Positions 22,861 through 31,991 of a stretch of 64,000 nucleotides of DNA are shown here, piece after piece. The notes beneath the pieces are model-generated. The model searched no databases. It was not told where the DNA came from and saw nothing but the letters and a program-made list of their open reading frames with translations. Numbering within the stretch: the stretch's first letter is position 1; every line of letters begins with the position of its first letter. The stretch spans positions 29,552,808-29,616,807 of the forward strand of contig NW_023603184.1 of NCBI RefSeq assembly GCF_014898055.3, read 5' to 3'. This DNA comes from Talpa occidentalis (taxonomy: Eukaryota > Chordata > Mammalia > Eulipotyphla > Talpidae). A program made the translations under genes and the position numbers.

Positions 22861-23120
22861 TTTTTTTTTTTTTTTTTAATGAGGGTTTTTTTGGAAGGGA
22901 AAGCACAGGAGGCAACGAGTTTGCATAATAGGATTATCTAATCCAGTTTCTGGGTAAAAGGAAGTCTTCCTTGCAGAATAATAAAAGAATTTCCTTTTCA
23001 AAAAAGGGGAAAAGTATTTCTGCAGCTTAAATGTCAATTTTGAATTATCTAAAAACATCTTTCAATTTTTACCTAGAAAGAGCACTGACAATTGTCTTAC
23101 ACAGTATCTCAATATTTCCA
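22860..23120. other. Unique DNA with T-run
   Basis: Begins with a T-run (22861-22878). Otherwise unrecognised. Confidence 0.4.
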
Positions 23121-23240
23121 ATCTTTCCCAGCACCAGTATCCTAAGTGTTCCTCTTTATCTAGATTTTCTATTTCTCCTCCTATCTTAGGATGCTTCTGG
23201 AGATATCAGCAAAATGATCAAAATTGGTAAGTCTGCTGGA
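23121..23240 (+). other. Exon-like module A
   Basis: A strong pyrimidine tract with acceptor-like end (TTTCTCCTCCTATCTTAG to 23189) is followed by 36 bp and a donor-like GGTAAGTC at 23226. The interval resembles module B at 23730-23820 in DNA sequence and in the peptide GD-x-x-KM-x-x-IGK. No known protein recognised. Confidence 0.25.
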
Positions 23241-23399
23241 AGTAATTGTTACCTTTTCTGCCATGTGCAACACACAGGCACATTACCCCATGTTTGCTAA
23301 ATAAAATCAACATCTTGAGTTTTGTAATTAAAAGTGGCTTATTGGCTCCTTGACTATCTCTCCACAGCATTCTGGAATATTTTACTTAACCTTGACCAG

Positions 23400-23660
23400 T
23401 AGGCTACTCAAGCCTTCCACCTGGGAACCTGGCCTTATACAAGGGTTATTTTCATTTGACCTGTCTGCCCATAATCTGACAATTTAATATCCGAGTCACT
23501 GAGCTTTCCTTTCTCCTGGACAAACGCGTCAGCTGCATTACAAAATGTTGTACTCCTCTGCCATGCCTATAAAGCCCATCCTACTGCTCAGGGAATAAAT
23601 CTTTCCCTTACAGCTGGTCCACTAGTCAAGGAAAACTGTTTGCTGGGGCTGACTCTCCAA
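23400..23660 (+). mobile_element. Possible LTR fragment
   Basis: Carries a TATA-like CCTATAAAGCCC (about 23566-23577) and GGGAATAAATCTTTCCC about 20 bp downstream, the promoter/polyadenylation spacing of compact retroviral LTRs. No TG...CA ends or duplications were identified. Confidence 0.3.
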
Positions 23661-23825
23661 CAAAAGAATTTTCTGAGCCTTATGAGCTGCCATGTCTTGC
23701 TTCCCTTAGTAGTCATCTATGTTTTGCCTCTAACTTTCCTTCGAGTACCTGAATTCCCTGGAGACAGGAACAAAATGACCAGAATAGGTAAGGATGCTAT
23801 TAGAAGAACCAGAGAAAATTATTAG
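23640..23825 (+). other. Exon-like module B with a 61-codon open frame
   Basis: The frame begins with a hydrophobic stretch (LLPLVVIYVLPLTF, residues about 21-34) and ends RENY-stop. The part 23757-23802 resembles module A, including the donor-like AGGTAAGG at 23787. The hydrophobic start could be a signal peptide, but no homologue is recognised. Chance is quite possible. Confidence 0.2.
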
Positions 23826-25019
23826 CTTCCCTAAATTTCAGAACTTAAAGAATAAAGAGGAACTTTGCATTGATTGCTACACATACTTGCATAAGAATGC
23901 TTTGGAATGTATTTAGGAGATCAATTAACAAAGTGAGAGAAAAAGAAGAGACTAGACTGAAAGAGAGAATGGGACAACAGTGGTATAGGGAACAAGGAAA
24001 CTAGATAGAGAATTTGTTGCATTTTAGTCATTGGAAGTTCGAGGAGTTCTGATTTGCTAGATCATCATGGAAGAATTCCTACTCCTGTGCTGAAGCTTTC
24101 GTGGCCCCTAATTCTTGACTTCAGCTTTCTTAGAGTGGCTCTTGTGATGGGTGTGAAGGGCAGATAGTGAACTGGGTGGGAAGAGGTCAAAGTCCCACAA
24201 GTCAAACCTGTGGGAAGGATGTTGTGCTCACCCAGGTGAGCAGTGTGCTAAGATGAAGGGAGAATGGCTTAAAAAGCTCTTGAGAAACCAGAAGTGGAAG
24301 AATTTGTAAAATACCTTTATTTGGAGGGAAGCCCCCCAAAGGAAAAGTTCATGATAAGATATTGGTTTCTGGCTTGAGCTTAGGAATATATTTTTAGTGG
24401 AAAGTGGTCAGCCCTGCGAAAGGGAGAAACCCTGACAGCCAATTGGATGCAGGTGGAAGGGAGGCTAAGGCAGGGGTGACAGAGAGAGGCACATTCTGAC
24501 TGTCCCAACCCTTCCCAACCATATATTACTAATCAGTTGTGCCCTATTCTTTTCCACTGAGCTTGAATCCAGCATCATAACATTTTGCAATAGAATGACT
24601 CTTGGAAGTCATTATTAATTAATTAAACTTAGTTTTGAAGATGAAAACCATTTGCATCTTTTAGTGCTAGAAGTTGTGGAGTGCAGCTTGTGGGTAACAA
24701 AGCTGAGGCCCTTACTCAGCAGCTTAGCAAGCTCACCACCCCAGGTTGGCTTCCTTACTCCCACCTGGAGACGCTGCCTTTCTTTTCTGCACCTCTGAGG
24801 ATGCAGGTCTCAATGGACTTGCTCACAGGAGAGCATTGCACCCCTCTAACCTGGGCTTTCTCCTTGTCCATAGTCTTCACACAAGCCCAGCAGCACCAAA
24901 CTTCTCCACTCAGAGTCAAGTTTGTCTTTCTGTCCTCCCCTGTCTCTCCCCCAGGCCCCTGCTTTACAAAACTGTGTGGACAGCACCCTGGCCTGGCCTG
25001 AATTCTAAAGCCTGAATTC
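23826..25019. other. Unique DNA
   Basis: No recognised repeat. Moderately GC-rich from 24680. Overlapping open frames of 80-106 codons on both strands look like chance. Confidence 0.4.
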
Positions 25020-25640
25020 TTGGGGGCTGGGAGAGGAGCATCACCCAAAAGGGAGACAATAGCAGTGTTGACGGGCTGGGGGTGGGGGGTGCGAGGGGCA
25101 GGCCTGTCCTATTGCTCTGAGGCCAGCTTGCAGACAGGCTTTTCCTATCACACACTGCTGGCTGTTTCCCATGTTCCACAGGAGAAGGGGCACACATTCC
25201 AGACAAGGGAGCTATTTATTTTCCCACTGAGGATGACACGTGACACCCAAAGGTCAAGCCCAGGCTGGGGCCTTGTTTGCTGGGCTAAGCCTTGCCTTTT
25301 CTCAGAGGCCTGGATTGTTCTGACAGCTTCCCCAGCTGTGTCCTCTGTGCTGGGAATGTTTCCTCAACTGCTCTATACAAACACCCATACTGGCTACTCA
25401 GTCTCCTGTGTTTATCGACCAAAATCAAGGAATGAGCACCCACGCCAGCCGGTGACAGGCTCCAGACACTTCTGCCACAAACAGGTGGGGGAGAGGCAGA
25501 AGGCAGCCACCCCCACTCTTTCCACACAGTCTGAGCAAGAAAAGTGGTACATAGACTATAAGGAATTCTTCAAACCCACAATTCAATCCCTTCAAAAGAA
25601 ACTGCATGATGTGTCTCCTCACCCTTTCCTATGGCACTAA
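25020..25640 (+). other. Longest ORF in the window (206 codons), probably non-coding
   Basis: The uninterrupted frame has no transmembrane segment, signal peptide, repeat or catalytic motif I recognise, and its composition (rich in S, P, G, R and H) is what random GC-richer mammalian DNA gives. No Kozak-quality start or splice structure is evident. Recorded because of its length, not because I believe it is a gene. Confidence 0.12.
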
Positions 25641-25712
25641 AATTCTTCTGTAGCCTCTCAAAGAGTTGAATATTTTTAGAGACAGAAATAATGATGATGA
25701 TGAATTTTATTT

Positions 25713-25998
25713 TTTGTTTTATTATTTTTTTAAAGATTAATTTATTTATGTGTACAAGAACTGGGGTGTAAGCCAGAGGTGCGGGGAGTGAGAGGATTCA
25801 CCAGAGACAGAGTGGGGAACAGAACAGGCAGACTGACTGAAATACACTGCTGAGGGGAGCAGCGGGCGAGACAGGAGAGGTCTGCTGCGCCATGTGGGTT
25901 AGAAAACTGTCTGGCCTGCCGGGGATCAAACTCATGCTGCGGTGGCTGGCAATAGCTTGATAGCGCTGTCTTTAGCCCTTGCACCACTAGTGAGGCCC
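25713..25998 (-). mobile_element. tRNA-derived SINE, full length (type A)
   Basis: Antisense copy. The 19-bp duplication ATGATGATGAATTTTATTT occurs at 25694-25712 and again within 26000-26018. Head ends GCACCACTAGTGAGGCC. Confidence 0.93.
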
Positions 25999-26018
25999 AA
26001 TGATGATGAATTTTATTT

Positions 26019-26470
26019 GAAAGGCACCTAATATCTTATGAGGCACTTTCTCAAATATTATTTCACGAAATTCTCAGTATAACCTAGAGAGATCAGAATT
26101 AATAGTGCTGTGTGTTCAAAACACATGCTATGTGGGCACCCTCCTGGGTAACTCAGAAGGGGAGAGCCGGGACCCGGGATCCTACTGTGAGGTATTTCTG
26201 TCAGGAGGAGCAGAGGCACCCCAGTCTTTTGATTCTGTTTCCAGGCTAAAGGGGCTCTTACATTCTGGCTGTTCTTCAGAGAAAATTTGTGCAGGGGGCT
26301 AGGGGATACCTTGATACAAACATTGGTATTACAAAAAAAATATAGAATGCCAGTTAGCAGCCAAACCTGGACAAGTTGCCTTGAAAGCTACGTCTACATT
26401 GCTGCAAAGATCCAGCAGTCACAGTTGAATGCAAAGACAGCAACTGGTTTCCTGTGGAATGACATGCTGA
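26019..26470. other. Unique DNA
   Basis: A possible MIR remnant (GGCACTTTCTCAAATATTAT) spans the SINE's right flank. The rest is unrecognised. Confidence 0.4.
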
Positions 26471-26980
26471 TGGGAACCTCAGTTCTGCTACTTACCAGCT
26501 GTGTAAACTGGGACAAGGTGTTCCAGTCAGTGGCCAAGTGCATTGGCTTTTTATCTTTAAAATAAGTTACTAGGGCCTCCCCTGGTGGAGCAGAGGTTGA
26601 GCGCTGGGTTGCGAAGCTGCCCGCAGCCTCAGCAGCGCTGGTTCGTTCCCGGCTGCCGGGTAAGGGTCCCACATGGCGTGCAGACCTCTCCTGCCGCCCA
26701 CTGCTCCCCTCAGCAGTGTACTTCGTAACTCTGCCTGTTCTGCTCTTCGCTCTGGCTCTGGTGAATTCTCTCACCCTCCCGAGCTTCTGACTATACCCAG
26801 TGCTGGTATGAATAAATAAATAAATCTTTAAAAATAAAATAAAATAAGTTACTAAAATTGATGGCTTTATTCATTGATAGTGAGAGTTACATGAATTCGT
26901 GTATGTGAAATGCTTTGAATTGTACATGTCACATAATACATGATTCATGTTTGCTTGTTGCTGCTTCTGCTGTTGTTATC
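26470..26980 (-). mobile_element. MIR SINE relic, split by a younger SINE
   Basis: Left part 26470-26572 has GTTCTGCTACTTACCAGCTG and TGTAAACTGGGACAAGG. After the SINE, 26855-26980 continues with GTGAGAGTTACATGAATTCG and AAATGCTTTGAATTG. Order and strand are consistent with one antisense MIR interrupted by the insertion at 26573-26840. Confidence 0.75.
26573..26840 (+). mobile_element. tRNA-derived SINE, full length (type B)
   Basis: Head GGGCCTCCCCTGGTGGAGCA with GGTTGCGAAGCTGCCCGCAG and an intact-looking B box GGTTCGTTCCC. The type B body mark CTCTGGCTCTGGTGAATTCT is present. Duplications AAAATAAGTTACTA at 26559-26572 and 26841-26854 are perfect, so the copy is relatively young. Confidence 0.95.
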
Positions 26981-27364
26981 TATTGATGCTGAATTGTATG
27001 GAAGTAAGGTCAAAAGCAGCAATATCGGTGCAGGCTTTAGTGAAAAAATGCAAATAAGAGCTTGGTGGGCCTAATTTAAGCTTTTTCTTTTTCCTCTCCT
27101 TTTTCCCCTTCTTCTTCCTTCCTTCCCTCTGCCCTTATTCCTTCCTTCTTTCATGTTCTCGGTAGGAGGAATCTGAAAAAGAAATGAGAAGAGTCAAAGC
27201 AGAGTGGGTAATCTTTGGTTGGAGCAAGGGCAGAGTAAGACCCAGGTTTTGGGAAGAACAAGAAGGACCCATCCAGGTCCAAGGCCTGAGGGAGGGGGTT
27301 CACCAGTTGGACACTGGAAACCAAACACAAAAACCAGTGCCAAAGGCAAGGCAAGATTGCAGTC
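26980..27364. other. Unique DNA with a pyrimidine tract
   Basis: A CTT/CCTT-rich tract lies at 27080-27152. ORFs of 71-86 codons around 27151-27454 overlap on both strands and partly extend into the following SINE. Confidence 0.45.
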
Positions 27365-27380
27365 AAGAATGCTGCATACA

Positions 27381-27647
27381 GGGCCTCCCTGGTGGTGCAA
27401 AGGGTTAAGACGCAACCTATGAAGATGTCTGCAGCTACTGCAGCATGAGTTCAATCCCCGGCCAGGGAGCTACCCACATGGCTCAGCAGACCTCTCCTGA
27501 CTTGCCTGCTGCTCCCCTCAGCAGTGTACTTCAGTCAAACTGCCTGTTCTGTTCCCCACTCTGTCTCTGGTGAATCCTCTCACCCCCTGCATCTCTGGCC
27601 TGTACCCCAGTTCCTATATGCGTAAATAAATAAATCTTTAAAAAAAA
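27381..27647 (+). mobile_element. tRNA-derived SINE, full length (type A), sharp duplications
   Basis: Head GGGCCTCCCTGGTGGTGCAA, B-box-like AGTTCAATCCC, tail AAATAAATAAATCTTT plus A's. Perfect 16-bp duplications AAGAATGCTGCATACA at 27365-27380 and 27648-27663. Confidence 0.96.
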
Positions 27648-27796
27648 AAGAATGCTGCATACAGAGAGCAAGATTATAAGTTCAGAGTGACAGCAGGTGG
27701 GAACAATCAGAAAAGACCAAAGGAATTGGCACTCGTAAACTGGGGGATTGGGTAATTGAGCTGAATGGCCTCAGTGTGATGGAGACAGGAAAGATT

Positions 27797-28214
27797 TGTT
27801 ATGGGGCAACCCCTATATAAAAACGGGTTGCCTGGCTGTGGGTCCTCACCCGCACGCTTAAAAGGGACTTATTAATACTCCACTACAGGCACACACAAAA
27901 GATTAATAAAAGGTTTATTTACAAGGGAAAGGGAATTAAGGAAATGTACAACTCAGGGAGAAAATAGGGAAATAAAGTCTTTAATGCGTCCTACTCAATC
28001 CACCTACCTGGAAACCCAAAGGCACTCTCAGAGCCCACGTGTCTGGCTTTATACCAAACCTGGCTGCTTAACCCCACCCTCAGGTCCCAGCCACCTTCCC
28101 TTTGGTGGTGATGGGATTTGGAGTTCCCAGTGTCTTTGCCTTTGGCCTGGGGTGGGGGTGGAGTCCACAAAGCCTGTATGGAATTAGCTTTAGGACATCC
28201 TTTTCCCCCTAACA
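27797..28214 (-). mobile_element. LTR of an endogenous retrovirus, antisense
   Basis: Bounded by TGTTATGGGG and CCCCCTAACA, an imperfect inverted terminal pair of LTR type. A reverse-complement polyadenylation signal lies at 27900-27930 (TTAATAAAAGGTTTATTTAC). An 8-bp inverted repeat (27805-27812 with 27825-27832, 12-nt loop) lies at its proximal end. Orientation is inferred from the polyadenylation signal. No internal retroviral sequence is attached. Confidence 0.6.
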
Positions 28215-28309
28215 ATTTCACCACCTCCACCAACAGAAATGCTTGAGGACTATGTGACCACTTTGCATTGGCTCTGGAGAGCAGAATGAGAAGCTTTATG
28301 TGCATTTCT

Positions 28310-28800
28310 CATGTAATCCTCTTACTATATTGAGTGGGTATTCTTGTTTTTCTTATTTTCATCATTTTTAAGGTTTAGAGGAATGAACTTCTTGCTCCAG
28401 GTCACAGGGCTGGGTATGATGGATTAGAGTTACTTTTTAAAAAATATATATTGAATTTCTTTCTTTTATTTTTTAAGATTTATTTTATTTATTTATGCAT
28501 ACAAGAGCTGGGGTGTAGCCAGAGGTGTGTGTGTGGGTGGGGGGATGAGAGGATTCACCAGAGATAGTGGGGAGCAGAACAGGTAGATGTACTGAAATAT
28601 GCTGCTGAGGGGAGCAGTAGGCAAGACAGGAGAGGTCTACTGCGCCATGTGGGTCAGCTCCCTGGGCAGGGATTGAACTCGTGCTGCAATGGCTGCCTAT
28701 AGTTTCATAGTGCTCCCCTTGCACCACCAGGGAGACCCTGATGAATTAGAATTAAACCCAGCACTCCTTGGCTACAGAGCCCCTACACTCACTCTGCTCT
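28310..28800 (+). mobile_element. MIR SINE relic, split by a younger SINE
   Basis: Left part carries TCTCATGTAATCCTCTTACT and TTGCTCCAGGTCACAGGGCT. The right part after the SINE continues with ATTAAACCCAGCACTCCTTG. Together they form a sense MIR interrupted at 28433-28738. Confidence 0.75.
28433..28738 (-). mobile_element. tRNA-derived SINE, full length (type A)
   Basis: Antisense copy inserted in the MIR. Duplications TGATGGATTAGAGTTA (28417-28432) and TGATGAATTAGAATTA (28739-28754) match in 14 of 16. The tail side carries extra AT-rich sequence (28433-28472). A GTGTGTGTGGGTGGGGGGAT tract lies inside. Confidence 0.93.
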
Positions 28801-28926
28801 CACCCTTTACTCAGAAACATCAACTGATGTCTCTACTGCCCTGGTCTATGGGTAAACCATCCCAAAGGCTACACAGATAAATGGGACTTGGTCCCTGTTC
28901 TCCCACTAACAGTGCATCAGTGGAGG

Positions 28927-29540
28927 TGTAACAGGGTGGTTCCCCAGGAAAGGGGGAGGTTCCAGGTTCCCTGCCCCACCCAAATGGAAGGTGGAGCTGA
29001 GCAGGGAGAGAAGAAGCTGCAGAGGAGACTGAGGAAGGAAGGAAGTAGGATGGAGCCAGAAGGAGACCTGGAGGAGGCGCATGGAGCCTAGAGATACATG
29101 AAGAAACTGCGCTTGCCTTTTGGTCGTGGCCTGGGTGACACTGATGTGGGTGAGACCCATGGGGAGGTGACAATGGCAGCTTTTATCTTGATTTTGATTT
29201 TGCTCCTTTCCTTCGGGGCTTGTCTGGTTGTTTCTGACCCTTTTCTGTGGGTCCCCACTGGAAGATGCTTTAGACTGGTGGCAGGCTTTGGGGCCTTGCT
29301 CTGGGCCAATCCTGCTTGGGTGGGAGGGGACGGGTAACTTTTTTTTTACCCACGAGGGGACGGGTAACTTTAGATGCTTGATTTAGAAACTAGATTCTTT
29401 GCCTTTCCTGTCTTGTTTCCTAATTGTATTAAAGTTCCTTCCCATTAAATATGTTTTATGTTGATGTGGCGGATGGCAGAACCTGTTTAGAGCGGGCAGG
29501 TTTGCGGGGCCTGGGCTGCCCCTCTCCCTGCCCTGTAACA
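28927..29540 (+). mobile_element. LTR copy 1 of a two-copy family
   Basis: Begins TGTAACAGGG and ends CCCTGTAACA, an inverted terminal pair with one mismatch. It is co-linear with 31407-31991 over its whole length. ATTAAA-type polyadenylation signals lie near 29448. Flanks GGAGG/GAAGG are a weak candidate duplication. An 18-bp segment GAGGGGACGGGTAACTTT is duplicated at 29324-29341 and 29354-29371. Similarity to the other copy seems to start about 20 bp upstream (28907). Confidence 0.75.
29098..29337 (+). other. Short open frame inside LTR copy 1
   Basis: 79 codons with a hydrophobic core (AAFILILILLLSF). A co-linear frame of 83 codons is open in copy 2 (31562-31813). No retroviral protein is recognised. 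Preservation in both copies may simply reflect recent common origin. Confidence 0.2.
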
Positions 29541-29798
29541 GAAGGACTTTTTGGAGAAATTGGAGGGAGTAAAGACAAGGGACTGGCCAGGTGAACCTAC
29601 CTAGTGAGAGGCAGCCCAGGAGAGCAGACAGAGAAGGGATTTTGGAACCAAAGAGAAGTGCTGTTTGTTGTTGTTTTTGGAGTCAGTGGATTTGGAGTGC
29701 GGGGTCCTTGTGTTCACTCTGAAATGTTTCACCAGAGCTCCTGTTTCAGCGACACATGGCAATTCCCAGGCAAGTTTCTCCATGAGACAGAGACGTTA
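29541..29798. other. Unassigned sequence between LTR and SINE
   Basis: No primer-binding site follows LTR copy 1, so this is unlikely to be retroviral leader. Nothing recognised. Confidence 0.45.
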
Positions 29799-29808
29799 GT
29801 TATATTTA

Positions 29809-30103
29809 TTTATTTTTAATTTTTTAAAAAAGCTTTATTTATTCATGCATACAAGAAGCGGGGTACAGGCCAGATGTGCGGAGGGAGGGTGAGAGGATTC
29901 ACCAGAGACAGAGCGGGGAACAGAACAGGCAGACTGACTGAAATACACTGCTGAGGGGAGCAGCAGGTGAGACAGGAGAGGTTTGCTGAGCCATGTGGGT
30001 ATCTCCTTTGCTGGTAGGGGGTGGATAGAACTTGTGCTGCCGAGGCTGTGGACAGACTCACAGCGATGCACTCAACCACCTGCGCCACCAGGGAGGCCCA
30101 GAT
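29809..30103 (-). mobile_element. tRNA-derived SINE, full length (type A)
   Basis: Antisense copy with duplications GTTATATTTA at 29799-29808 and 30104-30113. Tail AAGCTTTATTTATTCATGCA; head ends TGCGCCACCAGGGAGGCC. Confidence 0.94.
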
Positions 30104-30683
30104 GTTATATTTAAAGAACAGGTTTATTAGGGAAAGGGACAGAGGAATAAAGGAAACTGCATAGAAACAAGCGGTCAGGAAGAGCTGCCCTGAGAAGGAC
30201 AGGTTTGCTGAGAGAGGCCTGCATGATTGCAGGTGGGCAGCCTTGAGGAGAGCTGCCTCTGCTAAGGGAGGTCAGTGGAGAGAAGTCCTGACAGGTATAA
30301 GTCATGGGCAGGCAGGGAGGCTTCTGCCCTGCAGAGGAGAGTTGGTGAAAAGAAGCACCTGCATAGTCACAGGTGGGCAGTGGGAGTGCTGCCCCAGCCA
30401 GTGCAGAGACTGTACTGATATAGTCTTCTTCTCTTTGGGAGGGGCTCACTCCTTGTGAACCTTTGGTTAGTTGCTGGTTTGGATAACTCTGCAGAATCTG
30501 AAAGGGACCGGAGATTCCACCAGCGGCTCAATCTCCATATCTTTACCTTTGGGCCTGTGTTCTAGGCTCTCCCTACAGCAGCCTAATACCTGCTTGGGTC
30601 TTATGCTTTGTAATCTAGGCTTGGCGCCTAAGGGTCTTGGTTTCCATAGCAGTGTCAATGGCCCTGCTAATCCCTTCTAACTG
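30104..30683 (-). mobile_element. Probable antisense LTR-like element with internal minisatellite
   Basis: AACAGGTTTATTAGGGAAAG at 30117 contains a reversed AATAAA and resembles the corresponding part of the LTR at 27797-28214 (AGGTTTATTTACAAGGGAAA). The segment then passes into a degenerate repeat array and ends near a C-run. No clean LTR ends were found. Confidence 0.35.
30157..30425. repeat. Degenerate minisatellite, about four units of 61-71 bp
   Basis: Units start at 30157, 30218, 30287 and 30358, each opening with CCTG(C/A)-type sequence, followed by a GTGGGCAG or GGGCAGG core and an AGCTGCC/CTGCCC segment, and mostly closing with a purine-rich GAGAGAAG/AAAAGAAG. Divergence between units is high. 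Confidence 0.65.
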
Positions 30684-30696
30684 CCCCCCCCCCCCA
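30684..30696. repeat. Poly-C run
   Basis: About 13 consecutive C residues bordering the LTR-like element. Confidence 0.9.
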
Positions 30697-30774
30697 GCTC
30701 TTGGCATTTCGTGAGCCAGGTTTCTGGTCTTGTGTACTCCTCCTTTTCAGGTTTTCTGTTCTTGCCTTCCATCA

Positions 30775-30930
30775 CTGGTCTCTAGCCCTGGGGCCTTGAA
30801 CGAATCTCTTAACTTTTGTATAATGGGGGTACTGGTACCCTCTCTCAGGGTGGTGATGAGGATTCACCCAGAAAGATTATTTACAGAGCTATTGCCATGT
30901 CTGACATTTTAGAAAATGCTATTAAATGAT
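30775..30930 (-). mobile_element. MIR SINE relic, antisense
   Basis: CCTTGAACGAATCTCTTAAC, TATAATGGGGGTACTGGTAC and TCTCAGGGTGGTGATGAGGA reproduce the antisense MIR order. Confidence 0.75.
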
Positions 30931-31406
30931 GCATTGATGGAGGGGAAACAGGTTGGGAGGAGAGAAAGATGATGGAGAAGAGGTGAAAGGATGAACTGCA
31001 TCTCAGCAACCCTAGAAAGTGTCAGTTTACAGCTTTAAAGTCATCCACTGTGACAGGATAAGATGGCATTGGTACTCAAATCCATGCAAAACTCTAGAAT
31101 AAGGTAATACTACTTAAGAGGTCTCAACGACATGTTATAATGTCCCCCAGTTCAAATTTTACTCGTATACTTAAATATGAGTGTGAAACTGTAGGGGACA
31201 TACTTATCACGGCAAGGAAACCACCCTAGGAATCACAGAATGTGAGTGTGTGTGTCTAGTTGGGAGTATGGCATACAAAGGTTTGGTTATTGAGTGGAAG
31301 CTGTTCATGTAATAAGCATTCAGAAAGCATCTGCTGGCATATGCCCAACCCTTGAAGGGCAGTTTGAGATCTAACCTGAGGAAAATAACAGTGAATCAGG
31401 TGCTGT
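30931..31406. other. Unique DNA before LTR copy 2
   Basis: No polypurine tract precedes LTR copy 2, which argues against an intact provirus between the two LTRs. A 13-of-14 match to the flank of copy 1 lies at 31386-31399. Confidence 0.5.
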
Positions 31407-31991
31407 TGCAACAGGGTGGTCCCCAGGAAAGGGGGAGGTTCCCTGCCCCACCCAAGGGAGGGTGGAGCTGAGCAGGAAGAGGAGAAGCTGCAGAAGAGAC
31501 TGAGGAAGGAAGCAGGATGGAGCCAGGAGACCTGGAGGAGGCACATGGAGCCTAGAGACACGTGAAGAAACTGTGCTTGTCTTTTGGTCGTGGACTAGGT
31601 GACACAGATGTGGGTGAGACCTGTGGGGAGGTGACAATGGCAGCTTTTATCTTGATGTTGATTTTGCTCTTTTCCTTCCAGGCTTGTCCGGTTGTTTGTG
31701 ACCCTTTTCTGTGGGTCCCCACTGGAAGATGCTTTAGACTTGTAGCAGGCTTTGGGGCCTTGTTCTGGGCCGATCCCATATGGATGGACTTTTACCCACG
31801 AGGGGATGGGTAACTTTGGGTGCTTCATTTAGAAACTAGACTCTTTGCCTTACCTGTATTGTTTCCTAGTTTTATTAAAGATCCTTCCCATTAGTTTCAT
31901 GTGTTTTGTGTTGATGCGGCGGATGGCAGAACCCATTTAGAATAGGCAGGTTTGCGAGGTTTGGGCTGACCCTTTTCCCTGTCCTATAACA
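31407..31991 (+). mobile_element. LTR copy 2 of a two-copy family
   Basis: Begins TGCAACAGGG and ends TCCTATAACA, co-linear with 28927-29540. A 4-bp CTGT occurs immediately on both sides (31403-31406 and 31992-31995), which would fit a solo LTR with a 4-bp duplication as in gammaretrovirus-like ERVs. It lacks the 30-bp internal duplication of copy 1. Confidence 0.75.

Noticed and set aside
26394..26774. 126-codon antisense ORF
   Set aside because: It runs through the type B SINE at 26573-26840 into the MIR. The arginine- and alanine-rich part is translated SINE sequence.
28820..29173. 117-codon antisense ORF
   Set aside because: It lies over LTR copy 1, and a parallel frame occurs in copy 2 (31371-31637). 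It is read-through of repeat sequence, with no retroviral protein similarity.
29540..31406. Internal region of a retroviral provirus between the two LTRs
   Set aside because: No primer-binding site, polypurine tract or gag/pol/env-like sequence, and the space is filled by a SINE, a minisatellite and a MIR.
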